Origin: Flavobacterium sp. | GTDB lineage: Bacteria > Bacteroidota > Bacteroidia > Flavobacteriales > Flavobacteriaceae | NCBI GenBank assembly: GCA_023259675.1 | Contig: JALRGT010000006.1 | Coordinates: forward strand, 1-64,000 | DNA length: 64,000 nt | Direction of reading: 5' to 3' | In this document: positions 45,554-54,618 of the stretch, one piece after another | Numbering within the stretch: position 1 is the stretch's first letter | Layout of the letters: each line of letters begins with the position of its first letter | Position numbers and translations under genes: made by a program | The notes under the pieces: model-generated | Told to the model about the DNA's origin: nothing | Databases searched by the model: none | The model's input: only the letters and a program-made list of their open reading frames with translations

Positions 45554-45964
45554 ATGTATCCAGAAGAAATGGTAAAACCAATGCAAGCAGAATTGACTGC
45601 TGCAGGTTTTCAAGATTTACATAGTGCTGAAGCAGTAAACGAAGCAATCAATGCAGAAGGAACAACATTGGTAGTGGTAAACTCTGTATGCGGATGTGCA
45701 GCCAGAAATGCAAGACCAGGTGCTAAAATGAGTTTAGAAGGAGCTAAAAAACCAGATCATTTAATCACTGTTTTTGCAGGAGTTGATAAAGAAGCCGTTG
45801 ATGCAGCCAGACAACACATGTTTCCTTTTCCTCCATCATCGCCATCTATGGCTTTGTTCAAAAACGGAGAATTGGTTCACATGCTAGAGCGTCACCACAT
45901 TGAGGGACGTCCTGCTGAAATGATTGCCGAAAACTTGCAAGACGCTTTTAACGAGTATTGCTAA
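45554..45964 (+). CDS. Bacilliredoxin (BrxA/BrxB, YphP/YqiW family)
   Basis: A 136-residue thioredoxin-like protein with the diagnostic CGC active site (C46-G-C48) in [14 protein letters not shown] and family segments [14 protein letters not shown] and [17 protein letters not shown]; a further Cys ends the protein (C136). Bacilliredoxins reduce S-bacillithiolated proteins in Firmicutes; some Bacteroidota also make bacillithiol. No bacillithiol genes are in this window. A promoter-like TAACTTTG at 45497-45504 precedes it. Confidence 0.93.
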   Translation: MYPEEMVKPMQAELTAAGFQDLHSAEAVNEAINAEGTTLVVVNSVCGCAARNARPGAKMSLEGAKKPDHLITVFAGVDKEAVDAARQHMFPFPPSSPSMALFKNGELVHMLERHHIEGRPAEMIAENLQDAFNEYC

Positions 45965-45994
45965 TACGCAACCGCAAGGAACGCAAAATAATTT

Positions 45995-46034
45995 ACCGCA
46001 GATTCGCAGATTTTAAAATTTGTGAATCTGCGGT
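45995..46034. repeat. ACCGCAGATTCGCAGATT-type palindrome, copy 3
   Basis: ACCGCAGATTCGCAGATT and AATTTGTGAATCTGCGGT are adjacent with almost no loop. It lies between the bacilliredoxin and ferredoxin genes. Confidence 0.75.
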
Positions 46035-46124
46035 TTATTTTTCTAAAACTTTACGCACTTTGCTGTCATCCTAAGCTTGTCGAAGGACTTTGCGCCTTTG
46101 AAATAAAAAAAACTTCCCCTCACT

Positions 46125-46457
46125 TTGGTAAAAGAACTCAAAACCATAGAATTCACTGTTATTGAAAATGGCATTCAACGACAGATAACAACCCGTCATG
46201 GTGCCTATCCAAATCTGATGTTTCTTTTGAAAAATGAACTTCAGTTGGATTCATTTGGTGAATGTGGCGGTGTAGGTCGATGTGCCACTTGTGTCATAAA
46301 AACAGAAGGGATAACTGGAAATTCACAAATTAAAGACCGTAACGAACCTACGACATTGGCAAAATTAGGATTCGATGAAACACACATTCGTCTTTCCTGT
46401 CAAATCTACATCACCCAAGATTTAAACAATTCTATTATTGAACTTATAGAGCTATAG
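46125..46457 (+). CDS. [2Fe-2S] plant-type ferredoxin
   Basis: 110 residues starting with TTG. The cluster ligands are C47, C53, C56 and C92 (GECGGVGRCATC, then LSCQ), the C-x5-C-x2-C...C pattern of plant-type ferredoxins. It is a one-electron carrier of the cytoplasm. It lies 210 bases upstream of trhO with its own promoter between, and electron supply to oxygenases or to the trhO/trhP products is possible but unproven. Confidence 0.88.
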   Translation: MVKELKTIEFTVIENGIQRQITTRHGAYPNLMFLLKNELQLDSFGECGGVGRCATCVIKTEGITGNSQIKDRNEPTTLAKLGFDETHIRLSCQIYITQDLNNSIIELIEL

Positions 46458-46548
46458 CAAGCCCTAATGCTAAAAACGAAGTCCACTATTTATCTAGTGT
46501 TCTTAATTATTATTTTTTCTTTGAGGTCATCCTGACTTCTTTGTGTTC

Positions 46549-46578
46549 TTGGTGATTAAAGAAAAAAAACTAACTTTG
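46549..46578 (+). promoter_or_regulatory. trhO promoter
   Basis: TTG (46549-46551), 19 bases, TAACTTTG (46571-46578), full match to the Bacteroidota consensus. It leaves a leader of about 80 bases before the trhO ATG. Confidence 0.65.
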
Positions 46579-46667
46579 CATCCGAATTCTTCCAATTAGA
46601 ACTCGAGGCCAACCCGAACAGGGCGAAGCCAATTGATAAAATATTTTCTCACTTAAACGTTTATAGC
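46579..46667 (+). other. trhO 5' leader with GC-rich block
   Basis: The leader holds ACTCGAGGCCAACCCGAACA followed by GGGCGAAGCC (about 46602-46631), far richer in G/C than nearby spacers and flanked on both sides by CCAATT. A GGC/GCC pairing with a GGGC/CCC inner helix is possible. I recognise no riboswitch. Confidence 0.35.
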
Positions 46668-48026
46668 ATGCAACTGTATAACACCTTAAGCGCAGAAGAA
46701 AGAGCCGAACTGATTGATCAGGCGGGCCAACAACGTCTCACGTTGTCTTTCTATGCGTATGCCAAAATTGAAGACCCTAAAAAATTTCGCGACGATTTAT
46801 TTATAGCCTGGAATGCACTTGATGCATTGGGTAGAATTTACGTTGCCCATGAAGGCATCAATGCTCAAATGAGTGTTCCTGCTGAAAATTTTGAAGCTTT
46901 CAGGGAAACCTTAGAAGCATACGATTTTATGAAAGGCTTGCGTTTGAATGTAGCCGTAGAACACGATGATCATTCGTTTTTGAAATTGACTATCAAAGTA
47001 CGTCACAAAATCGTTGCCGATGGATTGAACGACGACACTTTTGACGTAACAAATATTGGCGTGCACTTAAAAGCCAAGGAATTTAATGAAATTCTTGAAA
47101 ATCCAGACACTATCGTAGTTGATTTTAGAAATCACTATGAAAGTGAAGTAGGTCATTTCAAAAATGCAATCACTCCTGATGTCGAAACTTTTAGAGAAAG
47201 TTTACCCATAATCAATGAACAACTTCAAAATCACAAAGAAGACAAAAATCTAGTAATGTATTGTACGGGTGGAATTCGTTGTGAAAAAGCAAGTGCCTAT
47301 TTTAAGCATCAAGGTTTCAAAAATGTGTACCAACTAGAAGGCGGAATCATCAATTATGCGAAACAAATTGAAGAAGAAGGTTTAGAAAGCAAGTTCATAG
47401 GGAAGAATTTTGTTTTCGATAATCGTCTAGGCGAAAGAATTACGGATGATATTGTTTCCCAATGCCACCAATGTGGAAAACCTTGTGACAACCATACCAA
47501 CTGTGCCAATGACGGATGTCATTTGTTGTTTATCCAATGTGATGAATGTAAAACGGCTATGGAAAATTGCTGTTCTGCCGAATGTCTTGAAATCACCCAT
47601 TTGCCTTTGGTCGAACAGGTAAAATTGAGAACCGGAAAACAAGTCGGAAACAAAGTCTTCAGAAAAGGAAAATCAGAAAGTTTAAAATTCAAACATTCTG
47701 GTGAATTGACGGATACGGCTTTGGCTACAGCACCAAAACCGACCGATATTCGCCAAAAAATAAAAGTCAAAAAAGTATTGCTTGGCAAAGCCGAACATTA
47801 TTATGCGAAAGCACAAGTGGGACTTTTCATCATCGAAAATCAAGAATTGAAAATTGGTGATAAAATACTTATTATAGGGCCAACAACCGGTAATAACGAA
47901 TTGGTTTTAGAAAAAATGTTTGTCAACGGAACGGAAGGAACTCAAGCAAAAATAGGAGATAAAGTAACTTTTACTTTGCCTTTCCGAATTCGATTATCCG
48001 ATAAATTATACAAGATTTTAGACTAA
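46668..48026 (+). CDS. trhO: tRNA uridine(34) hydroxylase TrhO (rhodanese type) with U32-type C-terminal domain
   Basis: 452 residues, about 100 longer than E. coli TrhO/YceA. Order: N-terminal acylphosphatase-like part (about 1-125), rhodanese domain (about 130-240) with active-site C199 in YCTGGIRC (C205 second), Cys-rich region (about 264-306, many Cys in CHQCGKPCDNHTNC), then a linker and a C-terminal domain at 368-451 that aligns with the C-terminal domain of the neighbouring U32 protein (about 46 of 84 identical by hand count). TrhO makes 5-hydroxyuridine at tRNA position 34 using O2. It is followed six bases later by the U32 gene. Confidence 0.93.
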   Translation: MQLYNTLSAEERAELIDQAGQQRLTLSFYAYAKIEDPKKFRDDLFIAWNALDALGRIYVAHEGINAQMSVPAENFEAFRETLEAYDFMKGLRLNVAVEHDDHSFLKLTIKVRHKIVADGLNDDTFDVTNIGVHLKAKEFNEILENPDTIVVDFRNHYESEVGHFKNAITPDVETFRESLPIINEQLQNHKEDKNLVMYCTGGIRCEKASAYFKHQGFKNVYQLEGGIINYAKQIEEEGLESKFIGKNFVFDNRLGERITDDIVSQCHQCGKPCDNHTNCANDGCHLLFIQCDECKTAMENCCSAECLEITHLPLVEQVKLRTGKQVGNKVFRKGKSESLKFKHSGELTDTALATAPKPTDIRQKIKVKKVLLGKAEHYYAKAQVGLFIIENQELKIGDKILIIGPTTGNNELVLEKMFVNGTEGTQAKIGDKVTFTLPFRIRLSDKLYKILD

Positions 48027-48032
48027 TTTATC

Positions 48033-49274
48033 ATGGTATCGAATAATAAAATTGAACTCATGGCTCCCGCCGGGAACTTTGAGTCGCTACAAGCCGGACT
48101 AGATAATGGTGCCGATTCGGTTTACTTTGGCGTAGAGCAATTGAATATGCGTGCCCGAGCTACGGTGAATTTCACTATTGAGGATTTGCCTGAAATTGCC
48201 CGTCGTTGCGAAGCTAAAAATGTTCGAAGCTATCTTACATTGAACACGATTATTTACGATCACGATTTGTCTGTTGTAAAAACTTTATTGAATAAAGCCA
48301 AAGAAGCAAACATAACCGCCGTTATTGCTTCTGACCAAGCCGTTATCGCCATGGCGAGAGGCATCGGGATGGAAGTACACATTTCTACACAACTGAATAT
48401 TACCAATATAGAAACCATTCGATTCTACAGTCTTTTTGCAGATACGATGGTTTTAAGTCGGGAATTGAGTTTACGACAGGTAAAAAACATCACGACTCAA
48501 ATCGAAAAAGAACAGATAAAAGGGCCTAACGGAAAATTGGTCGAAATAGAAATTTTCGGTCATGGCGCTTTGTGCATGGCAGTTTCCGGAAAATGTTATT
48601 TGAGTTTGCATTCGCATAATTCTTCAGCCAATCGTGGCGCCTGCAAACAAAATTGTCGCAAAAAATACACGGTTATCGATCAAGAAACCGGTTTTGAAAT
48701 TGAAGTCGATAACGAATATTTAATGTCACCAAAAGATCTCTGTACGTTGGATTTTCTGGATCAAGTGATTGATTCCGGCATTCAAGTCTTGAAAATTGAA
48801 GGTCGTGGTCGCGCGCCAGAATATGTGGCAACAGTAATAAAAACCTATCGTGAAGCTATTGACAGTTATTATGAAGGCACTTATTCTAAAGAGAAAGTGG
48901 CTGTTTGGATGGAAGCTTTGAATACGGTTTACAATCGTGGATTTTGGTCAGGGTATTACCTGGGGCAAGAACTGGGCGAATGGAGCGATGTTTCCGGATC
49001 AGTAGCTTCACAGAAAAAAGTCTATGTGGGAAAAGGGACGCATTTTTTCCCGAAAGCCGAAATCGGACAATTCAAAATTGAAGCCTACGACATTAAAATT
49101 GGAGATAAAATATTGGTAACTGGCCCTAGTACCGGTGCTCAAGAAATAATTATCGAGGAAATGTATGTTAATGATATCGTTGCCGAAAAAGCAACTAAAG
49201 GGGACGATTGCACTTTCAAATTGCCTTTCCGTATCCGAATGTCGGACAAATTATATAAAATTGTGGAAGCCTAA
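48033..49274 (+). CDS. Peptidase U32-family tRNA hydroxylation protein (TrhP-like)
   Basis: 413 residues. ELMAPAGNFESLQAGLDNGA at the start, a TIM-barrel-like core, the U32 signature EIFGHGALCMAVSGKCYLS and the Cys cluster GACKQNCRKKY (ligands for a [4Fe-4S] cluster), KIEGRGRAPEY, and a C-terminal U32_C domain (about 328-412). TrhP/YegQ in E. coli and YrrN/YrrO in Bacillus make 5-hydroxyuridine at U34 using prephenate and an Fe-S cluster; RlhA and UbiU are paralogues. Its direct position after trhO supports TrhP. The stop overlaps the ferredoxin ATG. Confidence 0.85.
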   Translation: MVSNNKIELMAPAGNFESLQAGLDNGADSVYFGVEQLNMRARATVNFTIEDLPEIARRCEAKNVRSYLTLNTIIYDHDLSVVKTLLNKAKEANITAVIASDQAVIAMARGIGMEVHISTQLNITNIETIRFYSLFADTMVLSRELSLRQVKNITTQIEKEQIKGPNGKLVEIEIFGHGALCMAVSGKCYLSLHSHNSSANRGACKQNCRKKYTVIDQETGFEIEVDNEYLMSPKDLCTLDFLDQVIDSGIQVLKIEGRGRAPEYVATVIKTYREAIDSYYEGTYSKEKVAVWMEALNTVYNRGFWSGYYLGQELGEWSDVSGSVASQKKVYVGKGTHFFPKAEIGQFKIEAYDIKIGDKILVTGPSTGAQEIIIEEMYVNDIVAEKATKGDDCTFKLPFRIRMSDKLYKIVEA

Positions 49275-49504
49275 TGGTTATTGTAACATTACAAAGAGAC
49301 AAATGTATTGGCTGCAATTATTGCGTAGAGATGGCTCCGGCTCAATTTCAAATGTCTAAAAAAGACGGGAAATCGGTTTTGATTAATTCTCAAAATGCCA
49401 AAGGTTTCTATACTTTAAAATCGCATCAACACATCATCGTTGAAGCTTGTGAATTGGCGGCGAAAGCCTGTCCAGTTAAAATTATTTCCGTTAAAGAAAC
49501 CTAA
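49274..49504 (+). CDS. [4Fe-4S] ferredoxin
   Basis: 76 residues starting MVIVTLQRDKCIGCNYCVEM: Cys 11, 14 and 17, with a closing CP at C66 in ACPVKI; C59 is an extra Cys. This binds one [4Fe-4S] cluster. The start overlaps the U32 stop by one base (TAATG), so it is made together with the U32 protein and is probably its electron donor or cluster partner. A terminator follows at 49532. Confidence 0.9.
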   Translation: MVIVTLQRDKCIGCNYCVEMAPAQFQMSKKDGKSVLINSQNAKGFYTLKSHQHIIVEACELAAKACPVKIISVKET

Positions 49505-49531
49505 TATTTCATTAAACAGCAATTAAAAATC

Positions 49532-49564
49532 AACCCATTACATCTGAATTGTAATGGGTTTTTT
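49532..49564 (+). terminator. Rho-independent terminator of the trhO-U32-ferredoxin operon
   Basis: AACCCATTAC, nine-base loop, GTAATGGGTT, then T4. It ends the operon before the ricT-like gene. Confidence 0.88.
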
Positions 49565-49688
49565 AATAAAAAATTATGAGTTATTGGCATTTTCTACGGT
49601 TGCGAGGTAAACTTAAAATATACTATCTTTACCAATTAAACGTTTAAAGAACTTAAGTTGTGCTCGTCACAACACTACATATAAAATT

Positions 49689-50987
49689 ATGGCATGTACA
49701 AGTTGTTCAACTTCTGATGGTGGCGCACCAAAGGGTTGTAAAAATAATGGGACTTGTGGCACCGACAGCTGCAATAAATTAACGGTTTTCGACTGGCTTT
49801 CCAATATGAGTTTACCTAATGGTGAAGCTACTTTTGACTGTGTCGAAGTTCGTTTTAAAAATGGAAGAAAAGAATTTTACCGCAATACAGAAAAACTAAC
49901 TTTATCTATGGGAGACATTGTCGCGACAGTCGCTTCTCCTGGTCATGATATTGGAATTGTTACTTTGACAGGTGAATTGGTACGCATCCAGATGAAGAAA
50001 AAAGGAGTCAATCCTGATGCCAATGATATTCCGAAAATTTACCGTAAAGCTTCCCAAAAAGACATCGACATTTGGTCTACTGCCCGTGATAGGGAAGAAC
50101 CTATGAAAGTGCGCGCCCGTGAATTGGCGATAGCCCAAAAACTGGAAATGAAAATTTCGGATATTGAATTTCAAGGGGACGGTTCTAAAGCCACTTTCTA
50201 CTACACCGCAAATGACAGGGTCGATTTTAGACTCTTAATCAAAGATTTTGCTAAAGAATTCAGCACCAGAGTCGAGATGAAACAGGTAGGTTTCCGTCAA
50301 GAGGCAGCTCGTTTAGGAGGTATTGGTTCTTGTGGTAGAGAGCTATGTTGTTCTACTTGGCTAACTGATTTCAGAAGTGTAAATACTTCTGCAGCACGTT
50401 ACCAACAACTGTCTTTGAACCCTCAAAAACTGGCGGGACAATGCGGAAAATTAAAATGCTGTTTGAATTATGAGCTTGACACTTACATGGATGCGCTTAA
50501 AGATTTTCCGGAATTCGACACTAAATTAGTCACCGAAAAAGGAGATGCCATTTGCCAAAAACAGGATATTTTCAAAGGTCTGATGTGGTTTGCCTACACC
50601 AACAATTTTGCCAATTGGCATGTGTTGAAAATTGAAAAGGTAAAAGAAATCATTGCCGAAAACAAGCAAAAGAGAAAGGTTGCTTCTTTGGAAGATTTTG
50701 AAATTGAAATGATTCAAGAAGTGGAGAAAAATTTCAATAATGCTATGGGACAAGAAAGTTTAACCCGTTTTGACCAACCCAAGCCAAAGAAAAAACCCAA
50801 CAAAAAACGCAAACCAACAGCTGAAAATGCAATTGTTGCCAACACCAACAAACCAGCAGATCCAAATAACAACAAACCACAGGGAAATAAAAATCGTCCC
50901 AATCAAAATAAAAAGAAACCTGCAGCAGCTAAAACTACTGAACCTAGAAAACCGATAATTATTACTAAAAATGAGGCTAAAAAATAG
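49689..50987 (+). CDS. PSP1/RicT-like iron-sulfur regulatory protein
   Basis: 432 residues. Cys-rich N-terminus (MACTSCSTSDGGAPKGCKNN), a PSP1 domain (about 50-260) with GIGSCGRELCCSTWL and GQCGKLKCCLNYEL, the Cys sets that bind [4Fe-4S] in the RicT/Y complex of Bacillus. A charged helical region follows, then a basic Asn/Lys/Pro-rich tail (about 350-432). RicT acts with RicA and RicF in RNA maturation in Bacillus; the role in Bacteroidota is less clear. It overlaps gldH by 17 bases, and ricT-gldH-pbp1A is a known flavobacterial arrangement. Confidence 0.9.
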   Translation: MACTSCSTSDGGAPKGCKNNGTCGTDSCNKLTVFDWLSNMSLPNGEATFDCVEVRFKNGRKEFYRNTEKLTLSMGDIVATVASPGHDIGIVTLTGELVRIQMKKKGVNPDANDIPKIYRKASQKDIDIWSTARDREEPMKVRARELAIAQKLEMKISDIEFQGDGSKATFYYTANDRVDFRLLIKDFAKEFSTRVEMKQVGFRQEAARLGGIGSCGRELCCSTWLTDFRSVNTSAARYQQLSLNPQKLAGQCGKLKCCLNYELDTYMDALKDFPEFDTKLVTEKGDAICQKQDIFKGLMWFAYTNNFANWHVLKIEKVKEIIAENKQKRKVASLEDFEIEMIQEVEKNFNNAMGQESLTRFDQPKPKKKPNKKRKPTAENAIVANTNKPADPNNNKPQGNKNRPNQNKKKPAAAKTTEPRKPIIITKNEAKK

Positions 50988-51450
50988 CATTTTTCTCCTT
51001 ATGGTTGTGGTATTCTTTTTTTCATGCGATAAAAAAAGAGTCTTTGACGAATATACATCTGTTGGAAGTGCCTGGCATAAAGACAGTATTGTATCCTTCA
51101 ATATACCGGAACTGGATTCCACAAAAAGATACAATTTGTTCCTGAATATCCGAGACAACAACAACTACCCTTTCAATAACATTTTTTTGATTGTTACAAT
51201 TGAAAAACCAAATGGTTTTACCAAAGTGGATACATTAGAGTACGAAATGGCAGATCCGGAAGGGAATTTATTGGGCAACGGATTTACAGATATTAAAGAA
51301 AGTAAGTTGTTTTACAAGGAAAATGTACGATTCAGAGGAAAATATAAAATCAGTATCAAACAGGCTGTCAGAGAAACTGGAAAAGTCCCTGGTGTAACAG
51401 CACTGGAAGGAATTACTGAGGTAGGTTTACGAATTGAAAACAAAGAATAG
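50971..51450 (+). CDS. gldH: Gliding motility lipoprotein GldH
   Basis: 159 residues. Lipoprotein signal peptide with the lipobox FFFSC (C19), then a soluble beta-rich domain with VFDEYTSVGSAWHKDS and LNIRDNNNYPFNN, matching GldH of Flavobacterium johnsoniae, which is needed for gliding and for type IX secretion. It lies between ricT and PBP1A, starting within ricT. Confidence 0.93.
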   Translation: MRLKNSIFLLMVVVFFFSCDKKRVFDEYTSVGSAWHKDSIVSFNIPELDSTKRYNLFLNIRDNNNYPFNNIFLIVTIEKPNGFTKVDTLEYEMADPEGNLLGNGFTDIKESKLFYKENVRFRGKYKISIKQAVRETGKVPGVTALEGITEVGLRIENKE

Positions 51451-51460
51451 ATTACTATAT

Positions 51461-53770
51461 ATGGCTGCTATCAAAAACAAAAATCAAGGAAAAAATCCCA
51501 ATAAAGATTTTAAACATTACACCAAAACCTTTTGGAAATTGTTCTTTTCTGGTTTAATTGGTGTCATTTTATTTTTCTTATTAGCCTCATGGGGGATCTT
51601 TGGCTCCATGCCCTCTTTTGAGGATTTAGAAAATCCAGACTCAAATTTGGCCACTGAAATCATATCTTCAGACGGAGTGGTTATAGGTAAGTATTTTCAA
51701 AAAAACAGATCTCAATTAAAATATTCCGACTTGCCTAAAAACTTTGTAGACGCTTTGGTTGCAACCGAAGACGAACGTTTTTATGATCATTCCGGTATAG
51801 ATGGAAGAGGAACTCTGAGAGCTGTTGCCAGTTTAGGGACAAGCGGGGGTGCGAGTACTTTAACCCAACAATTAGCCAAACAACTGTTTCATGGTGAAGG
51901 TTCTAAATTTTTACCTTTTAGAATTATCCAAAAAGCTAAAGAATGGATTATTGCCATTCGATTGGAAAGACAATACACCAAAAACGAGATTTTGGCTATG
52001 TATTGCAATGTCTATGATTTTGGAAATTTTGCTGTAGGAGTAAGTTCAGCTGCACAAACCTATTTTTCTAAAAATCCGAAAGAATTAACAATAGACGAAT
52101 CGGCAATGCTTGTTGGAATGTTCAAAAACTCAAGTTTATACAATCCTTTAAGAAATCCCAAAGGGGTAAAAAACAGACGAAATGTCGTTTTGTCCCAAAT
52201 GGAAAAAGGGAAAATTATTTCAACCGAAGAAAAATTAAAGTTACAAAGTTTACCTATTACATTGCATTTCAAATTGGAAAGTCACAGAGAAGGTACCGCT
52301 ACTTATTTCAGGGAATATTTGCGTGATTACATGAAAAAATGGGTAGAGGAAAACAAAAAACCGGACGGATCAGATTATGATATCTATAAAGATGGTTTAA
52401 AAATCTACACCACAATTGATTCCAGAATGCAACTGCATGCCGAAAAAGCGGTGGAGGCTCATATGGCAAACTTACAAGAGGAATTTTTTATCCAACAAAA
52501 AAATAATAAAAATGCGCCTTTTGTCAATATTTCAGAGGCAGAAACGAACCGTATTTTAAAGCAAGCCATGAAATCATCTAACCGATGGGCTGTTTTAAAA
52601 TCAATGGATAAAAGTGACGAGGAAATTGTAAAATCCTTCAGTGAAAAAGCAAAAATGACCGTATTTACTTGGAAAGGGGAAAAAGACACCATTATGACTC
52701 CTTTGGATTCCATTCGCTATTACAAACACTTTTTACAGTCCGGGTTAATGGCCATGGAACCTCAATCCGGAAACATCAAAGCTTGGGTGGGTGGAATTAA
52801 CTATAAATATTTTCAATACGACCACGTAGGACAAGGAGCCCGTCAAGTAGGTTCTACTTTCAAGCCTTTTGTCTATGCAACAGCCATCGAACAATTGAAC
52901 ATGTCTCCTTGCGACTCTATCATAGATGCTCCTTTTACCATGCCAGCAGGACGCCACCATGCCACCGAAGCTTGGACGCCAAGAAATTCCAATAACAAAT
53001 ATATTGGAATGATTACCTTAAAGAAAGCATTGGCCAACTCTATCAATACCATCTCTGCCAAATTGATGGATAAAGTGGGACCTGAAGCCGTAGTGGCATT
53101 AACCCATAAATTAGGGGTAAAATCTAAAATACCAATACAAGCCTCAATTGCTTTAGGAGCCGTTGACATTACCGTTGAAGACATGGTTGCTGCCTACAGT
53201 ACTTTTGCCAATCAAGGTGTCTATACTAAACCGCAATTTTTAAGTAGAATTGAAGATAAAAGTGGTGTGGTCATCTACGAACCCATCCCAGAATCTCATG
53301 ATGTATTGAACAAAGACATTGCGTTCGCGGTTATTAAATTATTGGAAGGTGTAACCGAAGGTGGTTCAGGTTCAAGATTACGAACACAATACGGCGGTAG
53401 CGGCGACAAACGCTGGACCGGTTATCCATATATGTTTACCAATCCAATTGCAGGAAAAACGGGTACAACCCAAAACCAATCCGATGGATGGTTTATGGGA
53501 ATGGTCCCTAATTTGGTTACAGGTGTTTGGGTAGGTTGTGAAGACCGTTCGGCACGATTTAAAACAATAACTTACGGACAAGGGGCAACAGCCGCTTTAC
53601 CGGTTTGGGGATATTTTATGAAATTGTGTTATGAAGACCCTGAATTAAAAGTGTCTAAAAGTGATTTCGAAAGACCCGCCAATCTTTCCATAAAAGTGGA
53701 TTGTTATACAGCACCGAAAGTGAAAGATTCCACAGGAATACAACAAGACACCGAAGAATTTAATTTCTAA
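51461..53770 (+). CDS. Class A penicillin-binding protein 1A
   Basis: 769 residues from ATG 51461; a longer frame starts nine codons upstream but overlaps gldH. One N-terminal membrane helix (about 28-52), a GT51 transglycosylase domain (about 75-245) with EDERFYDHSGID, TLTQQLAKQLF and YTKNEILAMYCN, and a transpeptidase domain (about 395-720) with the catalytic SxxK in GSTFKPF, SxN in SINTIS and KTG in GKTGTTQ. It polymerises and cross-links peptidoglycan in the periplasm. It follows gldH directly. Confidence 0.96.
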   Translation: MAAIKNKNQGKNPNKDFKHYTKTFWKLFFSGLIGVILFFLLASWGIFGSMPSFEDLENPDSNLATEIISSDGVVIGKYFQKNRSQLKYSDLPKNFVDALVATEDERFYDHSGIDGRGTLRAVASLGTSGGASTLTQQLAKQLFHGEGSKFLPFRIIQKAKEWIIAIRLERQYTKNEILAMYCNVYDFGNFAVGVSSAAQTYFSKNPKELTIDESAMLVGMFKNSSLYNPLRNPKGVKNRRNVVLSQMEKGKIISTEEKLKLQSLPITLHFKLESHREGTATYFREYLRDYMKKWVEENKKPDGSDYDIYKDGLKIYTTIDSRMQLHAEKAVEAHMANLQEEFFIQQKNNKNAPFVNISEAETNRILKQAMKSSNRWAVLKSMDKSDEEIVKSFSEKAKMTVFTWKGEKDTIMTPLDSIRYYKHFLQSGLMAMEPQSGNIKAWVGGINYKYFQYDHVGQGARQVGSTFKPFVYATAIEQLNMSPCDSIIDAPFTMPAGRHHATEAWTPRNSNNKYIGMITLKKALANSINTISAKLMDKVGPEAVVALTHKLGVKSKIPIQASIALGAVDITVEDMVAAYSTFANQGVYTKPQFLSRIEDKSGVVIYEPIPESHDVLNKDIAFAVIKLLEGVTEGGSGSRLRTQYGGSGDKRWTGYPYMFTNPIAGKTGTTQNQSDGWFMGMVPNLVTGVWVGCEDRSARFKTITYGQGATAALPVWGYFMKLCYEDPELKVSKSDFERPANLSIKVDCYTAPKVKDSTGIQQDTEEFNF

Positions 53771-53828
53771 AAAGTCTCCTAAAATTAGTAACTTTAAACT
53801 TAATCTTCGTTTTAAAAAATTACGATAA

Positions 53829-54530
53829 ATGATTAATATAAAAGTAACTACCGTTCAAGAAGCCCTTCAAGGAATTGAAAACGGAATGACCTTAATGTTA
53901 GGTGGTTTCGGATTGTGTGGCATCCCAGAAAACTCCATTGCCGAACTCGTAAAAAAAGAAACAAACAATCTAACCTGCATTTCTAACAATGCAGGTGTAG
54001 ATGATTTTGGACTGGGTTTGCTTTTGCAAAAAAAACAAATCAAGAAAATGGTTTCCTCTTATGTGGGAGAAAATGCCGAATTTGAGCGTCAAATGCTCTC
54101 AGGTGAACTCGAAGTCGAACTCATTCCACAAGGAACATTGGCCGAACGTTGTCGTGCTGCCCAGGCTGGAATTCCCGCATTTTTCACCCCTGCTGGTTTC
54201 GGAACTGAAGTAGCAATCGGAAAAGAAACACGTGAATTCAATGGAAAAATGCACGTGATGGAACAGGCTTTCAACGCTGATTTTGCCATTGTAAAAGCAT
54301 GGAAAGGCGATACTGCAGGAAACCTCATCTTCAAAGGAACCGCTCGAAATTTTAATCCCTGTATGGCTGGCGCTGCCAAAATCACTATCGCCGAAGTCGA
54401 AGAACTCGTTGAAGCAGGCGCTTTAGACCCGAACCAAATTCATATTCCCGGGATATTTGTACAACGTATTTTTCAAGGGGAACGTTACGAGAAGAGAATC
54501 GAGAAAAGAACTGTTAGAGAAAGAAAATAA
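53829..54530 (+). CDS. 3-oxoacid CoA-transferase subunit A
   Basis: 233 residues; alpha subunit of a class I CoA-transferase. [17 protein letters not shown] at the start is the family glycine loop; [29 protein letters not shown] and [12 protein letters not shown] also match. With subunit B it moves CoA from succinyl-CoA to acetoacetate or related acids. The two genes are 88 bases apart, with a repeat fragment between. The short basic C-terminal tail EKRTVRERK is normal for this branch. Confidence 0.94.
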   Translation: MINIKVTTVQEALQGIENGMTLMLGGFGLCGIPENSIAELVKKETNNLTCISNNAGVDDFGLGLLLQKKQIKKMVSSYVGENAEFERQMLSGELEVELIPQGTLAERCRAAQAGIPAFFTPAGFGTEVAIGKETREFNGKMHVMEQAFNADFAIVKAWKGDTAGNLIFKGTARNFNPCMAGAAKITIAEVEELVEAGALDPNQIHIPGIFVQRIFQGERYEKRIEKRTVRERK

Positions 54531-54618
54531 TGCTCAGTTGCAGTGTTCAGTTCGAGAAAAAACTTAAATGACCTTATATGCCTTATATGGTTCAAAAATT
54601 CTTAAAAGTTAAATAATT

